Assembly (NCBI GenBank): GCA_007118555.1 | Contig: SKRJ01000036.1 | Location: forward strand, 1 to 11,715 | DNA length: 11,715 nt | Direction of reading: 5' to 3' | DNA from: Anaerolineae bacterium | GTDB lineage: Bacteria > Chloroflexota > Anaerolineae > UBA1429 | Position numbers and translations under genes: made by a program | Notes under the pieces: model-generated | What the model saw: only the letters and a program-made list of their open reading frames with translations | What the model was told of the DNA's origin: nothing | Databases searched by the model: none | Part shown: in pieces, positions 1-6,767 of the stretch | Numbering within the stretch: the first letter of the stretch is position 1 | Layout: each line of letters starts with the position of its first letter

Positions 1-611
1 ACGCGAAAGGTGTGCACGTCATAAAAGTAATCGGCCCAGCCGATGACATAGGTCCCCCGATAGTCGCCGCACGCCTCGATGAAATAAGGGCGCAGGTGAT
101 AGCCATGCACGTTCTCGCTCCCGGAGGACTGGTAACGCATCCGAACGACGCGTCCGTTGGCCCAGCCGAGGGCCAGCACCTCGAGCACGCGTGTGAGGCG
201 ACTATTTTCCTGTCCGACCATCTGGCGGATGGTATCGTGGATGTGCTCGGCGAGGGGCTCGGGCAGGATGGTGGCGAGTTTGGAGAGGGCCGACGCAATG
301 TGCGGATCATAGAGCTCGGCCTGGCGCGCCAGCAACCGGCCGGCCAGATAGAGGGCGAGGGCATCGTTTAAACTGAGATGGATGGAGGGAAGATAGTAGC
401 CGCTGATGACGCCATAGCGCGGCGGATCGCCTTCGTCCTCCCACAAGGGCACTCCCATCGCCTCCAGATCATGGAGGTCGCGCTGGGTGGTACGCTTGTG
501 GACGCCGCACAGGCGAGCCAGCTCGGTGACGCTGAGCCCATCTGGGTTGCGATACAAAAAGTGGCTCATGCGACCCAACCGCTGGGCTTTGGACAGGCTC
601 TTTTCGTTCAT
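1..611 (-). CDS. WYL-domain transcriptional regulator (3' end cut by window)
   Basis: This is a partial DNA-binding regulator; 203 codons from the start are visible and the C-terminus lies outside the window. Residues about 8-60 form a winged helix-turn-helix of the HTH_11/DeoR-like type, with the run LSVTELARLCGVHKRTTQRD followed by LHDLEAMGVPL. From about residue 140 a WYL ligand-sensing domain begins (RVVRMRYQSSG, then YHLRPYFIEACGDYRG, then TYVIGWADYF). In this family the domain usually binds nucleic acid or nucleotide-like ligands. The tripeptide that names the family reads TYV here, a variant I associate with Chloroflexota and cyanobacterial members. The ATG at 611 is preceded by GGAGG at good spacing. 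It is divergent from the kinase operon, so it may control itself and that operon. Family assignment is fairly secure; the target is inferred. Confidence 0.85.
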   Translation of the reverse strand, partial: MNEKSLSKAQRLGRMSHFLYRNPDGLSVTELARLCGVHKRTTQRDLHDLEAMGVPLWEDEGDPPRYGVISGYYLPSIHLSLNDALALYLAGRLLARQAELYDPHIASALSKLATILPEPLAEHIHDTIRQMVGQENSRLTRVLEVLALGWANGRVVRMRYQSSGSENVHGYHLRPYFIEACGDYRGTYVIGWADYFYDVHTFR

Positions 612-697
612 TGTACCCTCCATCGGCTACGGCTTGCTCCACAAAGAGTTAGCTCTCACATCGGTGTGACGGTCCGCCCGAATCCGGCGACGGGGAC

Positions 698-703
698 ATT
701 ATA
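698..703 (-). promoter_or_regulatory. Candidate -10 box for the WYL regulator
   Basis: A perfect TATAAT lies on the minus strand, 86 bases before the regulator's ATG at 611. No good -35 hexamer is found at 16-18 bases; the TTGACG at 706-711 is too close to act with it. The call therefore rests on the -10 match and its place in a divergent spacer. Confidence 0.35.
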
Positions 704-710
704 CCCGTCA

Positions 711-769
711 AGTGCATGCCAGCGCCAGCGAAAGCGCCTGCCGCAGGCGATCGTAGCCAGTGCATGCCA
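711..769. repeat. Two direct copies of AGTGCATGCCA in the divergent spacer
   Basis: The 11-mer AGTGCATGCCA occurs exactly at 711-721 and 759-769, start to start 48 bases. Its core GCATGC is self-complementary, so each copy is close to a small palindrome. Both copies sit between the two outward-facing TATAAT boxes (698-703 minus, 800-805 plus). That is a suitable position for an operator recognised by the WYL protein or the NarL-type response regulator. The binding protein is inference. Confidence 0.5.
735..749. other. Small hairpin between the spacer repeats
   Basis: CGCCTG (735-740) and CAGGCG (744-749) form a 6-bp stem around a 3-base loop. A run of seven T follows at 771-777, 21 bases after the stem, which is too far for a normal intrinsic terminator. 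The whole 711-777 segment could instead be one structured regulatory block. Confidence 0.3.
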
Positions 770-799
770 CTTTTTTTAGGCTCCAGGCACATACTTGAG

Positions 800-805
800 T
801 ATAAT
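800..805 (+). promoter_or_regulatory. Candidate -10 box for the sensor kinase operon
   Basis: A perfect TATAAT lies 61 bases before the kinase ATG at 867. The region where a -35 would fall (about 776-783) has only a weak match. It is followed by an imperfect inverted repeat, TAAC at 808-811 and GTTA at 817-820, near the expected transcription start. A weak -35 suits a promoter that needs an activator. Confidence 0.4.
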
Positions 806-866
806 GATAACGTAATGTTACTGTAGTTGGTCTCTACCCTCAGGGCTAGCATTGGAGCGCTTTCAA

Positions 867-3152
867 ATGCGTCTCTCCTTACGAGGCCTGCGCACGCAGA
901 TCCTGGCATGGTCTGTATTGCCGACCCTGATCATTCTGCTGGTCGTGGCCTATTTCAGCTTTTGGGCCTATTTTCGGGTCACCGAGGTACTGGTGATGGA
1001 TCGCAACCGGGAGCTTACCCGGCTCCTGGCGGGGCAGATGGGGCTCGAGATGGCGGAATATGCCGACCGCCTTGCGTCGTTGGACGAAGGGCGCCAGCGG
1101 GCGCAAGGGCAGGCTCCCATGCCGTGGTTGCCCTACCTGGCCGGGCACCTCCCCTACCTGCATGATTTCGATAGTGGCGTTGTGGTCGTCAATGAGACCG
1201 GCCTCGTCATTGCGGCGGACCCCCGCCGCCTTGATCTGCTGGGAGAGGACTGGTCGGATCGCAGCCATTTCCGGCGCGTGCAGACCCAACCCGTGCCGCT
1301 CCTGCTGTCGGACATAGAGTATGACGGCCCCGAGGGCCATCCTGTCGTGGCTGTGGCTGTGCCGCGCCTTGACGACGACGATCAGATCGATCAGGTCGTG
1401 ATTGGTCTCTTTGCCGTTCAGTCCTATGCGGGATCGGCGTTCTATCGCAGCCTGCTTCGCCTTGATCTGCGCATGGAGAGCCGTGTCTATCTGGTGGATA
1501 GCCAGGGTCGGGCGATCTATCACCATGATACGGATCGGATAGGCACTGACGTGTCCGATCAGGCGGCCGTGCAGGCGGTGCAGGCGGGACTGGTGGGCGC
1601 CTGGCGGGGGTACGATGGCGTCGATGAGGAGATCGTGGCCAGCTATGCGCCGATTCCCCAGACACTGGCCAGCCTGATCGAGGAGGAGAGCTGGACCGAT
1701 CTGCGCCGCATTTCCCTGGGATATGGTCGGGTGTTGGTGGCCATTCTGCTGTTTGCGGTACTCGTGCCGGCCGGCATTGTTAGCATCGCCATCCGGCGCA
1801 TCACACGTCCCATCAAGAACCTCACGATCCGGGCCGACGCCATCTCGCGCGGCGAACTGGGGCAGATCGTGGATGTCCCCCAGGGGAATGAGTTGGCCGC
1901 GCTGGCTCAGGCCTTTAATCGGATGTCCAGACGCCTCGAGAGCTTTTATGCCAGCCTGGAGCGTCGCGTCGAGGCGCGCACGCGCGAGCTATCGGCGATG
2001 AACGAGATCGCGGGCGTCGTGAGCCAATCCCTGAATCTGGAGGACATCCTGGCGGCCGCGCTGGACAAGGTACTGGAGCTCATGGACATGGGCGCCGGAA
2101 CCGCGTACGAGTTGGAACCTGGCAGCAACACGTTGCGCCTCATCGCACAGCGAGGTCTGCCCTCCACGGCCCTCTCCGAGAGACCTGAGGTAGAGCTGGA
2201 CGAGTTCTTGCGCCAGGAAAGCCTGGCCGAGGGTGCCCAAGTGTGGCCAAGGGAGCGCTTCCCCGGGCTTTCGCTCTGGCAAGCGCTGGCCCGAGAGGGG
2301 TGGCATCAGGTGATCATGATACCGCTGGTGTGTCGAGGCGAGTTGATTGGCCTGCTGAATCTGCGCGCCCGAACTCCGCGTATGCTCGGAGAGCAGGAGC
2401 TCAAGCTGCTGACCGGCATCGGTAGCCAGATCGGGATCGCGCTGGAGAATGCGCGTCTGTATCGAGAGGCAGGCGCCCTGGCGGCCATGGCCGAGCGCAA
2501 CCGTCTGGCCCACGACCTGCACGATTCGGTGACACAGACGATATTCACGGTCAACCTGCTGGCCGGTGTCATCCCTGCCCTCTATGAGGACAATCCGGAC
2601 GAAGCGCAGCTCCACTTGGAGGAGCTGGGGCGCCTTACCCGCAGCGCCCTGAACGAGATGCGGGCGCTCTTGCTCGAGCTGCGGCCTGCGACCCTGGCGC
2701 AGACTCCCTTGGACGAGCTGCTGGCTCGCCTGGGCGAGAGCACGGCGGGCAGCGCACGCATGCCGGTGCATGTGTCCGCCGACAGCCGACTGGACATACC
2801 CCCAAGGGTTCGTGTAACCTTGTATCGTATCGCGCAGGAAGCGATCAACAACGTCGTCAAGCACTCGGCGGCTGACCAGGCATGGATCAAGCTAAGGCGG
2901 CGAAGGGTAAAGGGCCAGATCGGCGTCGAGCTGATGATTCGTGATGATGGACAAGGGTTTGATCCCTCGACGGTGTTGGCCGATCGTCTGGGGCTATCGA
3001 TCATGCGCGAACGCGCCAGTGATATTCAAGCCACGCTAGAGGTGCAGAGCGCGCCCGGAGGAGGCACGACGGTGCGCGTCTTTTGGATTCCAGAAGAGAC
3101 ATCTCAAGAGTGGGAGGTGCCAGATATAGCCATGTCGAAGCAAAGGAGCTGA
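867..3152 (+). CDS. dCACHE-HAMP-GAF sensor histidine kinase, NarL/HisKA_3 type
   Basis: This 761-residue membrane kinase senses an external ligand and phosphorylates the next gene's product. A first membrane helix spans about residues 12-35. The periplasmic or extracellular dCACHE domain covers about 36-285, with cache-type runs VVVVNETGLVIAADP and RVYLVDSQGRAIYHH. A second helix is at 289-311, then HAMP (about 311-365), a short coiled coil, and GAF (about 378-545). The HisKA_3 domain carries the phosphoacceptor H552 in LAHDLHDSVTQ. The ATPase has N-box N661/N662, G1 box DDGQGF (693-698) and G2 box from G709 (GLSIMRERA). An in-frame TTG at 852 gives a longer ORF, but GGAG at 854-857 sits nine bases before the ATG at 867, so I prefer 867. 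The stop is four bases before the regulator's GTG. The ligand cannot be read from the sequence; small organic acids and amino acids are common for dCACHE domains. Confidence 0.93.
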   Translation: MRLSLRGLRTQILAWSVLPTLIILLVVAYFSFWAYFRVTEVLVMDRNRELTRLLAGQMGLEMAEYADRLASLDEGRQRAQGQAPMPWLPYLAGHLPYLHDFDSGVVVVNETGLVIAADPRRLDLLGEDWSDRSHFRRVQTQPVPLLLSDIEYDGPEGHPVVAVAVPRLDDDDQIDQVVIGLFAVQSYAGSAFYRSLLRLDLRMESRVYLVDSQGRAIYHHDTDRIGTDVSDQAAVQAVQAGLVGAWRGYDGVDEEIVASYAPIPQTLASLIEEESWTDLRRISLGYGRVLVAILLFAVLVPAGIVSIAIRRITRPIKNLTIRADAISRGELGQIVDVPQGNELAALAQAFNRMSRRLESFYASLERRVEARTRELSAMNEIAGVVSQSLNLEDILAAALDKVLELMDMGAGTAYELEPGSNTLRLIAQRGLPSTALSERPEVELDEFLRQESLAEGAQVWPRERFPGLSLWQALAREGWHQVIMIPLVCRGELIGLLNLRARTPRMLGEQELKLLTGIGSQIGIALENARLYREAGALAAMAERNRLAHDLHDSVTQTIFTVNLLAGVIPALYEDNPDEAQLHLEELGRLTRSALNEMRALLLELRPATLAQTPLDELLARLGESTAGSARMPVHVSADSRLDIPPRVRVTLYRIAQEAINNVVKHSAADQAWIKLRRRRVKGQIGVELMIRDDGQGFDPSTVLADRLGLSIMRERASDIQATLEVQSAPGGGTTVRVFWIPEETSQEWEVPDIAMSKQRS

Positions 3153-3156
3153 GTCG

Positions 3157-3795
3157 GTGGCGAACAACAAGATCAGAGTGCTCGTCGTTGACGATCATAG
3201 CATACTGCGAGGTGGGTTGCGGACCTGCCTGCGCACCTTTGGCGACATGGAACTGGTGGGCGAAGCCGCCAACGGAGAAGAGGCCGTACGCAAGACCAGG
3301 GCCCTCAAGCCCGACGTCGTATTGATGGACCTCAAGATGCCGGTGATGGATGGGGTCGAAGCCACCCGCAAGATCCGTGCATGCTGCCCTGACACCCAGG
3401 TCGTAGCCCTCACAAGCTATGTGGAAAAGGAGCTGGTGCCGAGGGCCTTGCAGGCTGGCGCTATCGGCTATTTGCTCAAGAACGTCTCCTCGCAGGAGCT
3501 GGCCACAGCCCTGCGCGCGGCTGCCAAGGGCCAGTCTACCCTCTCGCCCGAGGCCACCCAGGCCCTCGTGCAATCCTCGTCCGATTTCCGCTCCATGATC
3601 GAGCCCCTCACCCCTCGCGAACAGCAGGTGCTCTCGCTCCTCGTCGAAGGGCGCACCAACATGCAGATCGGCCAGGAGCTGGGGATCACCGAGTCTACGG
3701 TGAAATCTCACGTGAGCACGATCATTGCCAAGATGGGCGTTGCCAGCCGCACCGAGGCCGTGGCCATGGCTCTGAAGCATGGCCTGGTAGGCTAG
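3157..3795 (+). CDS. NarL/FixJ-family response regulator
   Basis: This 212-residue DNA-binding regulator is the likely partner of the kinase just upstream. Residues 1-120 are a receiver domain with acidic pocket D12/D13, phosphoacceptor D58 in LMDLKMP, switch T86 and conserved K108. Residues about 151-212 are a LuxR/GerE helix-turn-helix (LTPREQQVLSLLVEGRTNMQ, then IGQELGITESTVKSHV). It starts with GTG at 3157; AGGAG at 3144-3148 lies eight bases upstream, inside the end of the kinase gene, which points to translational coupling. HisKA_3 kinases normally pair with NarL-type regulators, so the pairing is well supported. Targets are unknown; the shared spacer upstream and the downstream PA14 gene are natural candidates. 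I see no convincing terminator after it. Confidence 0.95.
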   Translation: MANNKIRVLVVDDHSILRGGLRTCLRTFGDMELVGEAANGEEAVRKTRALKPDVVLMDLKMPVMDGVEATRKIRACCPDTQVVALTSYVEKELVPRALQAGAIGYLLKNVSSQELATALRAAAKGQSTLSPEATQALVQSSSDFRSMIEPLTPREQQVLSLLVEGRTNMQIGQELGITESTVKSHVSTIIAKMGVASRTEAVAMALKHGLVG

Positions 3796-3929
3796 CGTCG
3801 CCGGACCGAGCCGCGCCTGTCCGCTTGAGTCGCCCGAGTCTGCAGCGACGTGCCAAACTCTCCCAATTAGCACTTTCGTACCATATCGCTCCTGCCTGAA
3901 AGAAGGATGTTCATGAGGTTGCGTCGGGG

Positions 3930-3935
3930 TAAAAT
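3930..3935 (+). promoter_or_regulatory. Weak candidate -10 box before the PA14 gene
   Basis: TAAAAT lies 59 bases before the ATG at 3995, in the 199-base gap after the response regulator. The only -35-like sequence at proper spacing, TGTTCA at 3908-3913, matches 3 of 6 bases. Read-through from the two-component operon is an equally good explanation for expression of the next gene. Confidence 0.25.
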
Positions 3936-3994
3936 AGAGACAAGCTAATAGCCAAGATTCGAGAAGACGATGACCATTGCCATTGAGGATCAGA

Positions 3995-5152
3995 ATGAAG
4001 CGTGCGCACATCGCTATAGCGGCTCTTGTAGCAGCCGTCATACTGATCGCCTACAGGACCAGCATTACCACTGGCGTCGTCGAATCGCAGGCTGAAGCGG
4101 TTAACACGAAAACATCCGCCGGAGATGCGCCCACGTCTTCGGTGTCACCCGGTTACAGCCCCCGGACCGTCCGCCCTCCCGGTCCGGGGGCTGTGCGTCC
4201 CGAGCTACCGACGCTGTCCGATCCTGCGTCCGATGCTTGGGACGTGTTCTATTATGCGAGCACCGATCCCACGGGCGACCCTCTGACCGTGGGGGTGACA
4301 GAGGACCTCTATATCGACGGGCACTGGCTCGATGCGCTGCCGGCCAGCGAGCTCGATGCCCCGGTCCAGTCAGCGATCTGGGCTCGCCATATGGATCTGA
4401 AGGGGGGCGCGTACCGTTTCTACGCCTGGGGCGATGGAAGCCTGCGACTGTGGGTCAATGGAAGGTCTGTCATCGATCAGTGGGACGGTCCCGAGCAGGA
4501 CGCCGTAACAGGCGATGTGTGGCTGGATCGATCCGGGCCGGCCGAGGTGGTTCTGGCATTCTCCCCACTGCATGGATCGGGCCTGGTGCGTCTCTGGTGG
4601 GAGCAGGTCGTCTGGTTTCCGGCCTGGCGAGGCGAGTACTATGCCAACCGATACCTCACTGGCCAGCCGCTGCTCGTTCGCAACGATCCGATGCCCGTGT
4701 TTGACTGGGGCCTTGGCGCACCGGCGCTGGGGTTGCCCGCCGACGACTTTTCCGTGCGATGGACTCGCACGCTCTCGTTGAGCGATGGCTGCTATCGGTT
4801 CATGGCTGATGCAAGCGATGGCGTACGTGTCTACCTGAACGATTCGCTGATCATCAACGCCTGGCACGAGGCGCCAGCGGAGCCTCTGGTGCACGAGCTG
4901 GCGCTCACGGCGGGTGATCATGATATCGTGATCGAGTACTTTGATGCGGGGGGGCCTGCGCGGGTGGCTGTCACTTGGGAGCGTATCCATCACGAGCTGG
5001 GCAACGCAGAAGCGCTCCAATCATGCGGCACAACACCAGGGGCGACGCCGGCGCCTGGTACGGCTCGCGAAGCTCTGCCGCTGGGGGACAGTCTACGCAC
5101 TGCGCTGCGCCGACTGTATCACCGTCTCGTGGGACCACCGATCTGGTGGTAA
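3995..5152 (+). CDS. Exported protein with two PA14 domains
   Basis: This 385-residue protein has an N-terminal basic-hydrophobic segment (MKRAHIAIAALVAAVILIAY) that is a signal peptide or membrane anchor. A Pro/Ser/Thr-rich linker runs to about residue 80. Two PA14-type beta-barrel modules follow. Module one, about 82-208, has GSLRLWVNGRSVIDQW. Module two, about 211-335, has WRGEYYANRYLTGQPL and DGVRVYLNDSLIINAW. PA14 modules in bacterial surface proteins usually bind carbohydrate, and DG-x-R-[VL]-[YW] with N/D is the familiar signature. No catalytic domain is fused, so it looks like a stand-alone binding or adhesion protein. The C-terminal tail is short, basic and ends in aromatics. A TTG at 3977 is in frame, but GAGG at 3985-3988 favours ATG 3995. 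Its place after a sensor system with an external domain hints that the system may control it; that is inference. Confidence 0.85.
   Translation: MKRAHIAIAALVAAVILIAYRTSITTGVVESQAEAVNTKTSAGDAPTSSVSPGYSPRTVRPPGPGAVRPELPTLSDPASDAWDVFYYASTDPTGDPLTVGVTEDLYIDGHWLDALPASELDAPVQSAIWARHMDLKGGAYRFYAWGDGSLRLWVNGRSVIDQWDGPEQDAVTGDVWLDRSGPAEVVLAFSPLHGSGLVRLWWEQVVWFPAWRGEYYANRYLTGQPLLVRNDPMPVFDWGLGAPALGLPADDFSVRWTRTLSLSDGCYRFMADASDGVRVYLNDSLIINAWHEAPAEPLVHELALTAGDHDIVIEYFDAGGPARVAVTWERIHHELGNAEALQSCGTTPGATPAPGTAREALPLGDSLRTALRRLYHRLVGPPIWW
4155..4194. repeat. Perfect 14-bp inverted repeat inside the PA14 gene
   Basis: ACAGCCCCCGGACC (4155-4168) is exactly complementary to GGTCCGGGGGCTGT (4181-4194) across a 12-base loop. 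The stem is strongly GC-rich and lies about 160 bases after the start codon. It encodes the linker between signal segment and first PA14 module. No T-run follows on either strand, so it is not a standard terminator. It could be a pause, attenuation or mRNA-stability element, or a small mobile-repeat footprint. Confidence 0.85.
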
Positions 5153-5160
5153 GGGTGGAC

Positions 5161-5178
5161 ATTGTACGTTCGTACAAT
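5161..5178. promoter_or_regulatory. 18-bp near-perfect palindrome, operator candidate
   Basis: ATTGTACG (5161-5168) and CGTACAAT (5171-5178) are exact inverted arms around TT, eight bases after the PA14 stop codon. A further CGTAC occurs at 5187-5191. No T-run follows, and a two-base loop is poor for an RNA hairpin, so a DNA-binding site is the better reading. It lies 42 bases upstream of the extended -10 box at 5221-5229. Confidence 0.45.
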
Positions 5179-5220
5179 ATGGGTCTCGTACAGAGGAGGG
5201 ATGTGCTGGGGGGGAACGTA

Positions 5221-5229
5221 TGAGATAAT
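5221..5229 (+). promoter_or_regulatory. Extended -10 promoter candidate for the 99-residue gene
   Basis: TGAGATAAT fits an extended -10 element (TG, one base, then GATAAT, five of six to consensus). No -35 is recognisable, which extended -10 promoters can do without. Start of transcription would be near 5236, leaving a leader of about 63 bases before the ATG at 5299. Confidence 0.4.
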
Positions 5230-5298
5230 AGAATCAGAAGAAGGCTCCGCGCAACGTTGGTCGTCGTTGATGATGTGGATGATATCATGGAGGATAAC

Positions 5299-5598
5299 AT
5301 GGAGAATGTCAGGGAAGACAAGCTGCAGATCGTCCAGCGATGGGCTCGCCGTGGCAATCTAAAGCAGTTTCTTACGGATATGCAGCCCCGTATCGCGCCA
5401 CACGGCTATACCGCTGAGCTGAATATCGACACGATTCAGTGCTACCGAGTGATCGAGAAAAAGAGTTTGATGGGACTGCGCAAGCAATACGTCAAGCAGC
5501 CTGTAATGGCCATACGGCGTCGCAACGGCACGCTCGAGTTTGATGCCGAGGATGAGACCTTTGTCGAGGTACTGGCCAGCGTAGCGCGGTTAGACTAG
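5299..5598 (+). CDS. Small basic protein of unknown function
   Basis: This gene encodes a 99-residue, soluble-looking protein that I do not recognise. The N-terminal third is a charged amphipathic stretch (DKLQIVQRWARRGNLKQFL). The middle reads APHGYTAELNIDTIQCYRVI, followed by a basic segment (EKKSLMGLRKQYVKQ). The C-terminus is acidic (EFDAEDETFVEVLASVARLD). No signal peptide or membrane helix is seen, and there is one cysteine. GGAGG at 5289-5293 sits five bases before ATG 5299. Two upstream in-frame starts (TTG 5257, ATG 5287) lack such a site, although the region between them is also open. It is preceded by a palindrome and an extended -10 box and followed after 170 bases by a strong terminator, so it may be transcribed alone. 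It is probably a real gene; its function is unknown. Confidence 0.7.
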   Translation: MENVREDKLQIVQRWARRGNLKQFLTDMQPRIAPHGYTAELNIDTIQCYRVIEKKSLMGLRKQYVKQPVMAIRRRNGTLEFDAEDETFVEVLASVARLD

Positions 5599-5768
5599 CT
5601 ATCACATCGCTGCACCGGCGTCCTGTGTGGATGCTGGTCATCGCGGCGATCTAGTCTCATGATCTTGGGAGTGCCTATTCGCCGGATCTGGACCGCACGA
5701 GATCGAGCAGCGCTCTGCGCCCGGGTGTTGCCTGGCTCTCGCGGCGGCTATCACGCCAGGTCTGTGCT

Positions 5769-5824
5769 ATGCCCATAGCGTGTCAGAGGAGTTCGTACGC
5801 CCTCTGGCACGTTATGGGCATTTT
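5769..5824 (+). terminator. Strong intrinsic terminator at a convergent junction
   Basis: Arms 5769-5789 and 5801-5821 form a 21-bp stem in which all pairs are Watson-Crick except two G-U wobbles, around an 11-base loop. TTTT at 5821-5824, then C and TTT, follows on the plus strand. It ends transcription from the small gene at 5299-5598. It also lies 17 bases past the end of the minus-strand aldo/keto reductase, where the stem would still form but without a T-run. The 170 bases between the small gene and the stem hold no ORF I can support. Confidence 0.85.
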
Positions 5825-5838
5825 CTTTGCTTTGCTCG

Positions 5839-6699
5839 TTACCGCTCCACCCACTCAGTAGCTTCACTCCAACTATTCGCCTTCCAGGGCAGGTTCTCTG
5901 GCTTGACCAGCGGCATCATCTCTCGAAAGAACGCGAGCCTCTCTGGCCCGCTCATGGGCGTAAAGCTCTCTGCAACCCTCAGATCCTCCTCCAGCTCGGA
6001 CATCGTGCTGCAGCCCACGATGACGGTGGTCAGGGGCAGCGCGAGGGCATAGCGCAGGGCCTTTTCCGCCACATGGCCGAGACGGCCCAGGGCAAAGATC
6101 TTCATCCCGATGACGCCCACGTTCTTTTCCCTGGCCACAGGGAGAAACTCTTCGGCAAAGGAATAGATAAAGTGGTCCAGCACCGAGGTGGCGACCAGGA
6201 CGGTGTCAAAGTCATGGCGCCGCAGCGCCTCGATCTGGATCTGCGGGTCGGTGTGCCCCGAGATGCTGATGTGCTTGACCACCCCCTGCTCCTGCGCCTC
6301 GATCATGGTCTCCAGAGCGCCGCCGGGTCCCGTCATGGCATCCAGGCGATCAAAGGTCATTACATTGTGCAGGCGCCATTCCTCGATATGGTCGGTCTGC
6401 AGGCGGCGCAGGCTGTCTTCAAGTTGGCGCTTGGCGCCCTCAGCGTTCTCGTCGCGGACCTTGGTCGCGATCCACATCTCATCGCGGCGCTCCTTGGCGA
6501 CGAGCCCCACCCGCTCCTCGCTCAGGCCCTGCGAATAGACCCAGGCCGTGTCAAAGTATCGGATGCCACGATCCAGGGCCGTATTCAGTATTTCGACGGC
6601 CTGCTCCTCCGTGCACCCCTCGTCATCGACCAGGCGCTGGCAGCCCAGACTCAGGATAGGCATCGATACACCGGTCTTGCCGAACCGTCGCGTCTCCAT
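5839..6699 (-). CDS. Aldo/keto reductase
   Basis: This 286-residue cytosolic NAD(P)H-dependent oxidoreductase has the (beta/alpha)8 fold of the AKR family. The catalytic tetrad is complete: D50 and Y55 in RYFDTAWVYSQG, K80 in IATKV, and H111 in RLHNV. The start METRRFGKTGVSMPILSLGC is the classic AKR beginning. The run TTVIVGCSTMSELEEDLRVA near the C-terminus is the usual cofactor-phosphate region. Length is slightly below the usual 300-340. ATG 6699 has AAGGAG eight bases upstream. It has its own promoter (TTGACA at 6762-6767), separate from pyruvate kinase. AKR sequence alone does not reveal the substrate, which may be an aldehyde, ketone or sugar. Confidence 0.93.
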   Translation of the reverse strand: METRRFGKTGVSMPILSLGCQRLVDDEGCTEEQAVEILNTALDRGIRYFDTAWVYSQGLSEERVGLVAKERRDEMWIATKVRDENAEGAKRQLEDSLRRLQTDHIEEWRLHNVMTFDRLDAMTGPGGALETMIEAQEQGVVKHISISGHTDPQIQIEALRRHDFDTVLVATSVLDHFIYSFAEEFLPVAREKNVGVIGMKIFALGRLGHVAEKALRYALALPLTTVIVGCSTMSELEEDLRVAESFTPMSGPERLAFFREMMPLVKPENLPWKANSWSEATEWVER

Positions 6700-6734
6700 G
6701 TTCGGATCTCCTTATTGAATAGTCGGGTAACATG

Positions 6735-6752
6735 CTCACAATACTCACAATA
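6735..6752 (-). repeat. Tandem 9-bp repeat over the reductase -10 box
   Basis: TATTGTGAG occurs twice head to tail on the minus strand (6752-6744 and 6743-6735). The second copy contains the -10 hexamer and the first fills the spacer. A repressor bound here would block RNA polymerase, so it is a natural operator. The bound protein is unknown. Confidence 0.55.
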
Positions 6753-6767
6753 GTGCGCCTATGTCAA
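6738..6767 (-). promoter_or_regulatory. Sigma70-type promoter of the aldo/keto reductase
   Basis: On the minus strand a perfect TTGACA (6767-6762) is followed by an 18-base spacer and TATTGT (6743-6738, four of six to consensus). The start of transcription would be near 6731, giving a leader of about 30 bases that contains the AAGGAG ribosome site. This is the best promoter match in the window. Confidence 0.65.

Noticed and set aside
735..777. Hairpin plus T7 run as an intrinsic terminator
   Set aside because: The T-run starts 21 bases after the stem and no gene is transcribed into it on the plus strand.
12..779. Plus-strand ORFs of 119 and 133 codons at the left end
   Set aside because: The opposite strand encodes a continuous WYL regulator with a helix-turn-helix, a good start and a ribosome site.
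3796..3850. Inverted pairs after the response regulator as a terminator (CGTCGC/GCGACG and CGGAC/GTCCG)
   Set aside because: The arms are only five or six bases, the loops are long, and no T-run follows.
3001..4041. 346-codon minus-strand ORF opposite the response regulator
   Set aside because: It is antisense to the receiver and LuxR domains, which are certain; no domain or ribosome site supports it.
5827..6753. 308-codon plus-strand ORF opposite the aldo/keto reductase
   Set aside because: It is antisense to a gene with a complete catalytic tetrad. Long antisense frames are common in GC-rich DNA, and its product is rich in His, Gln and Arg as such shadows are.
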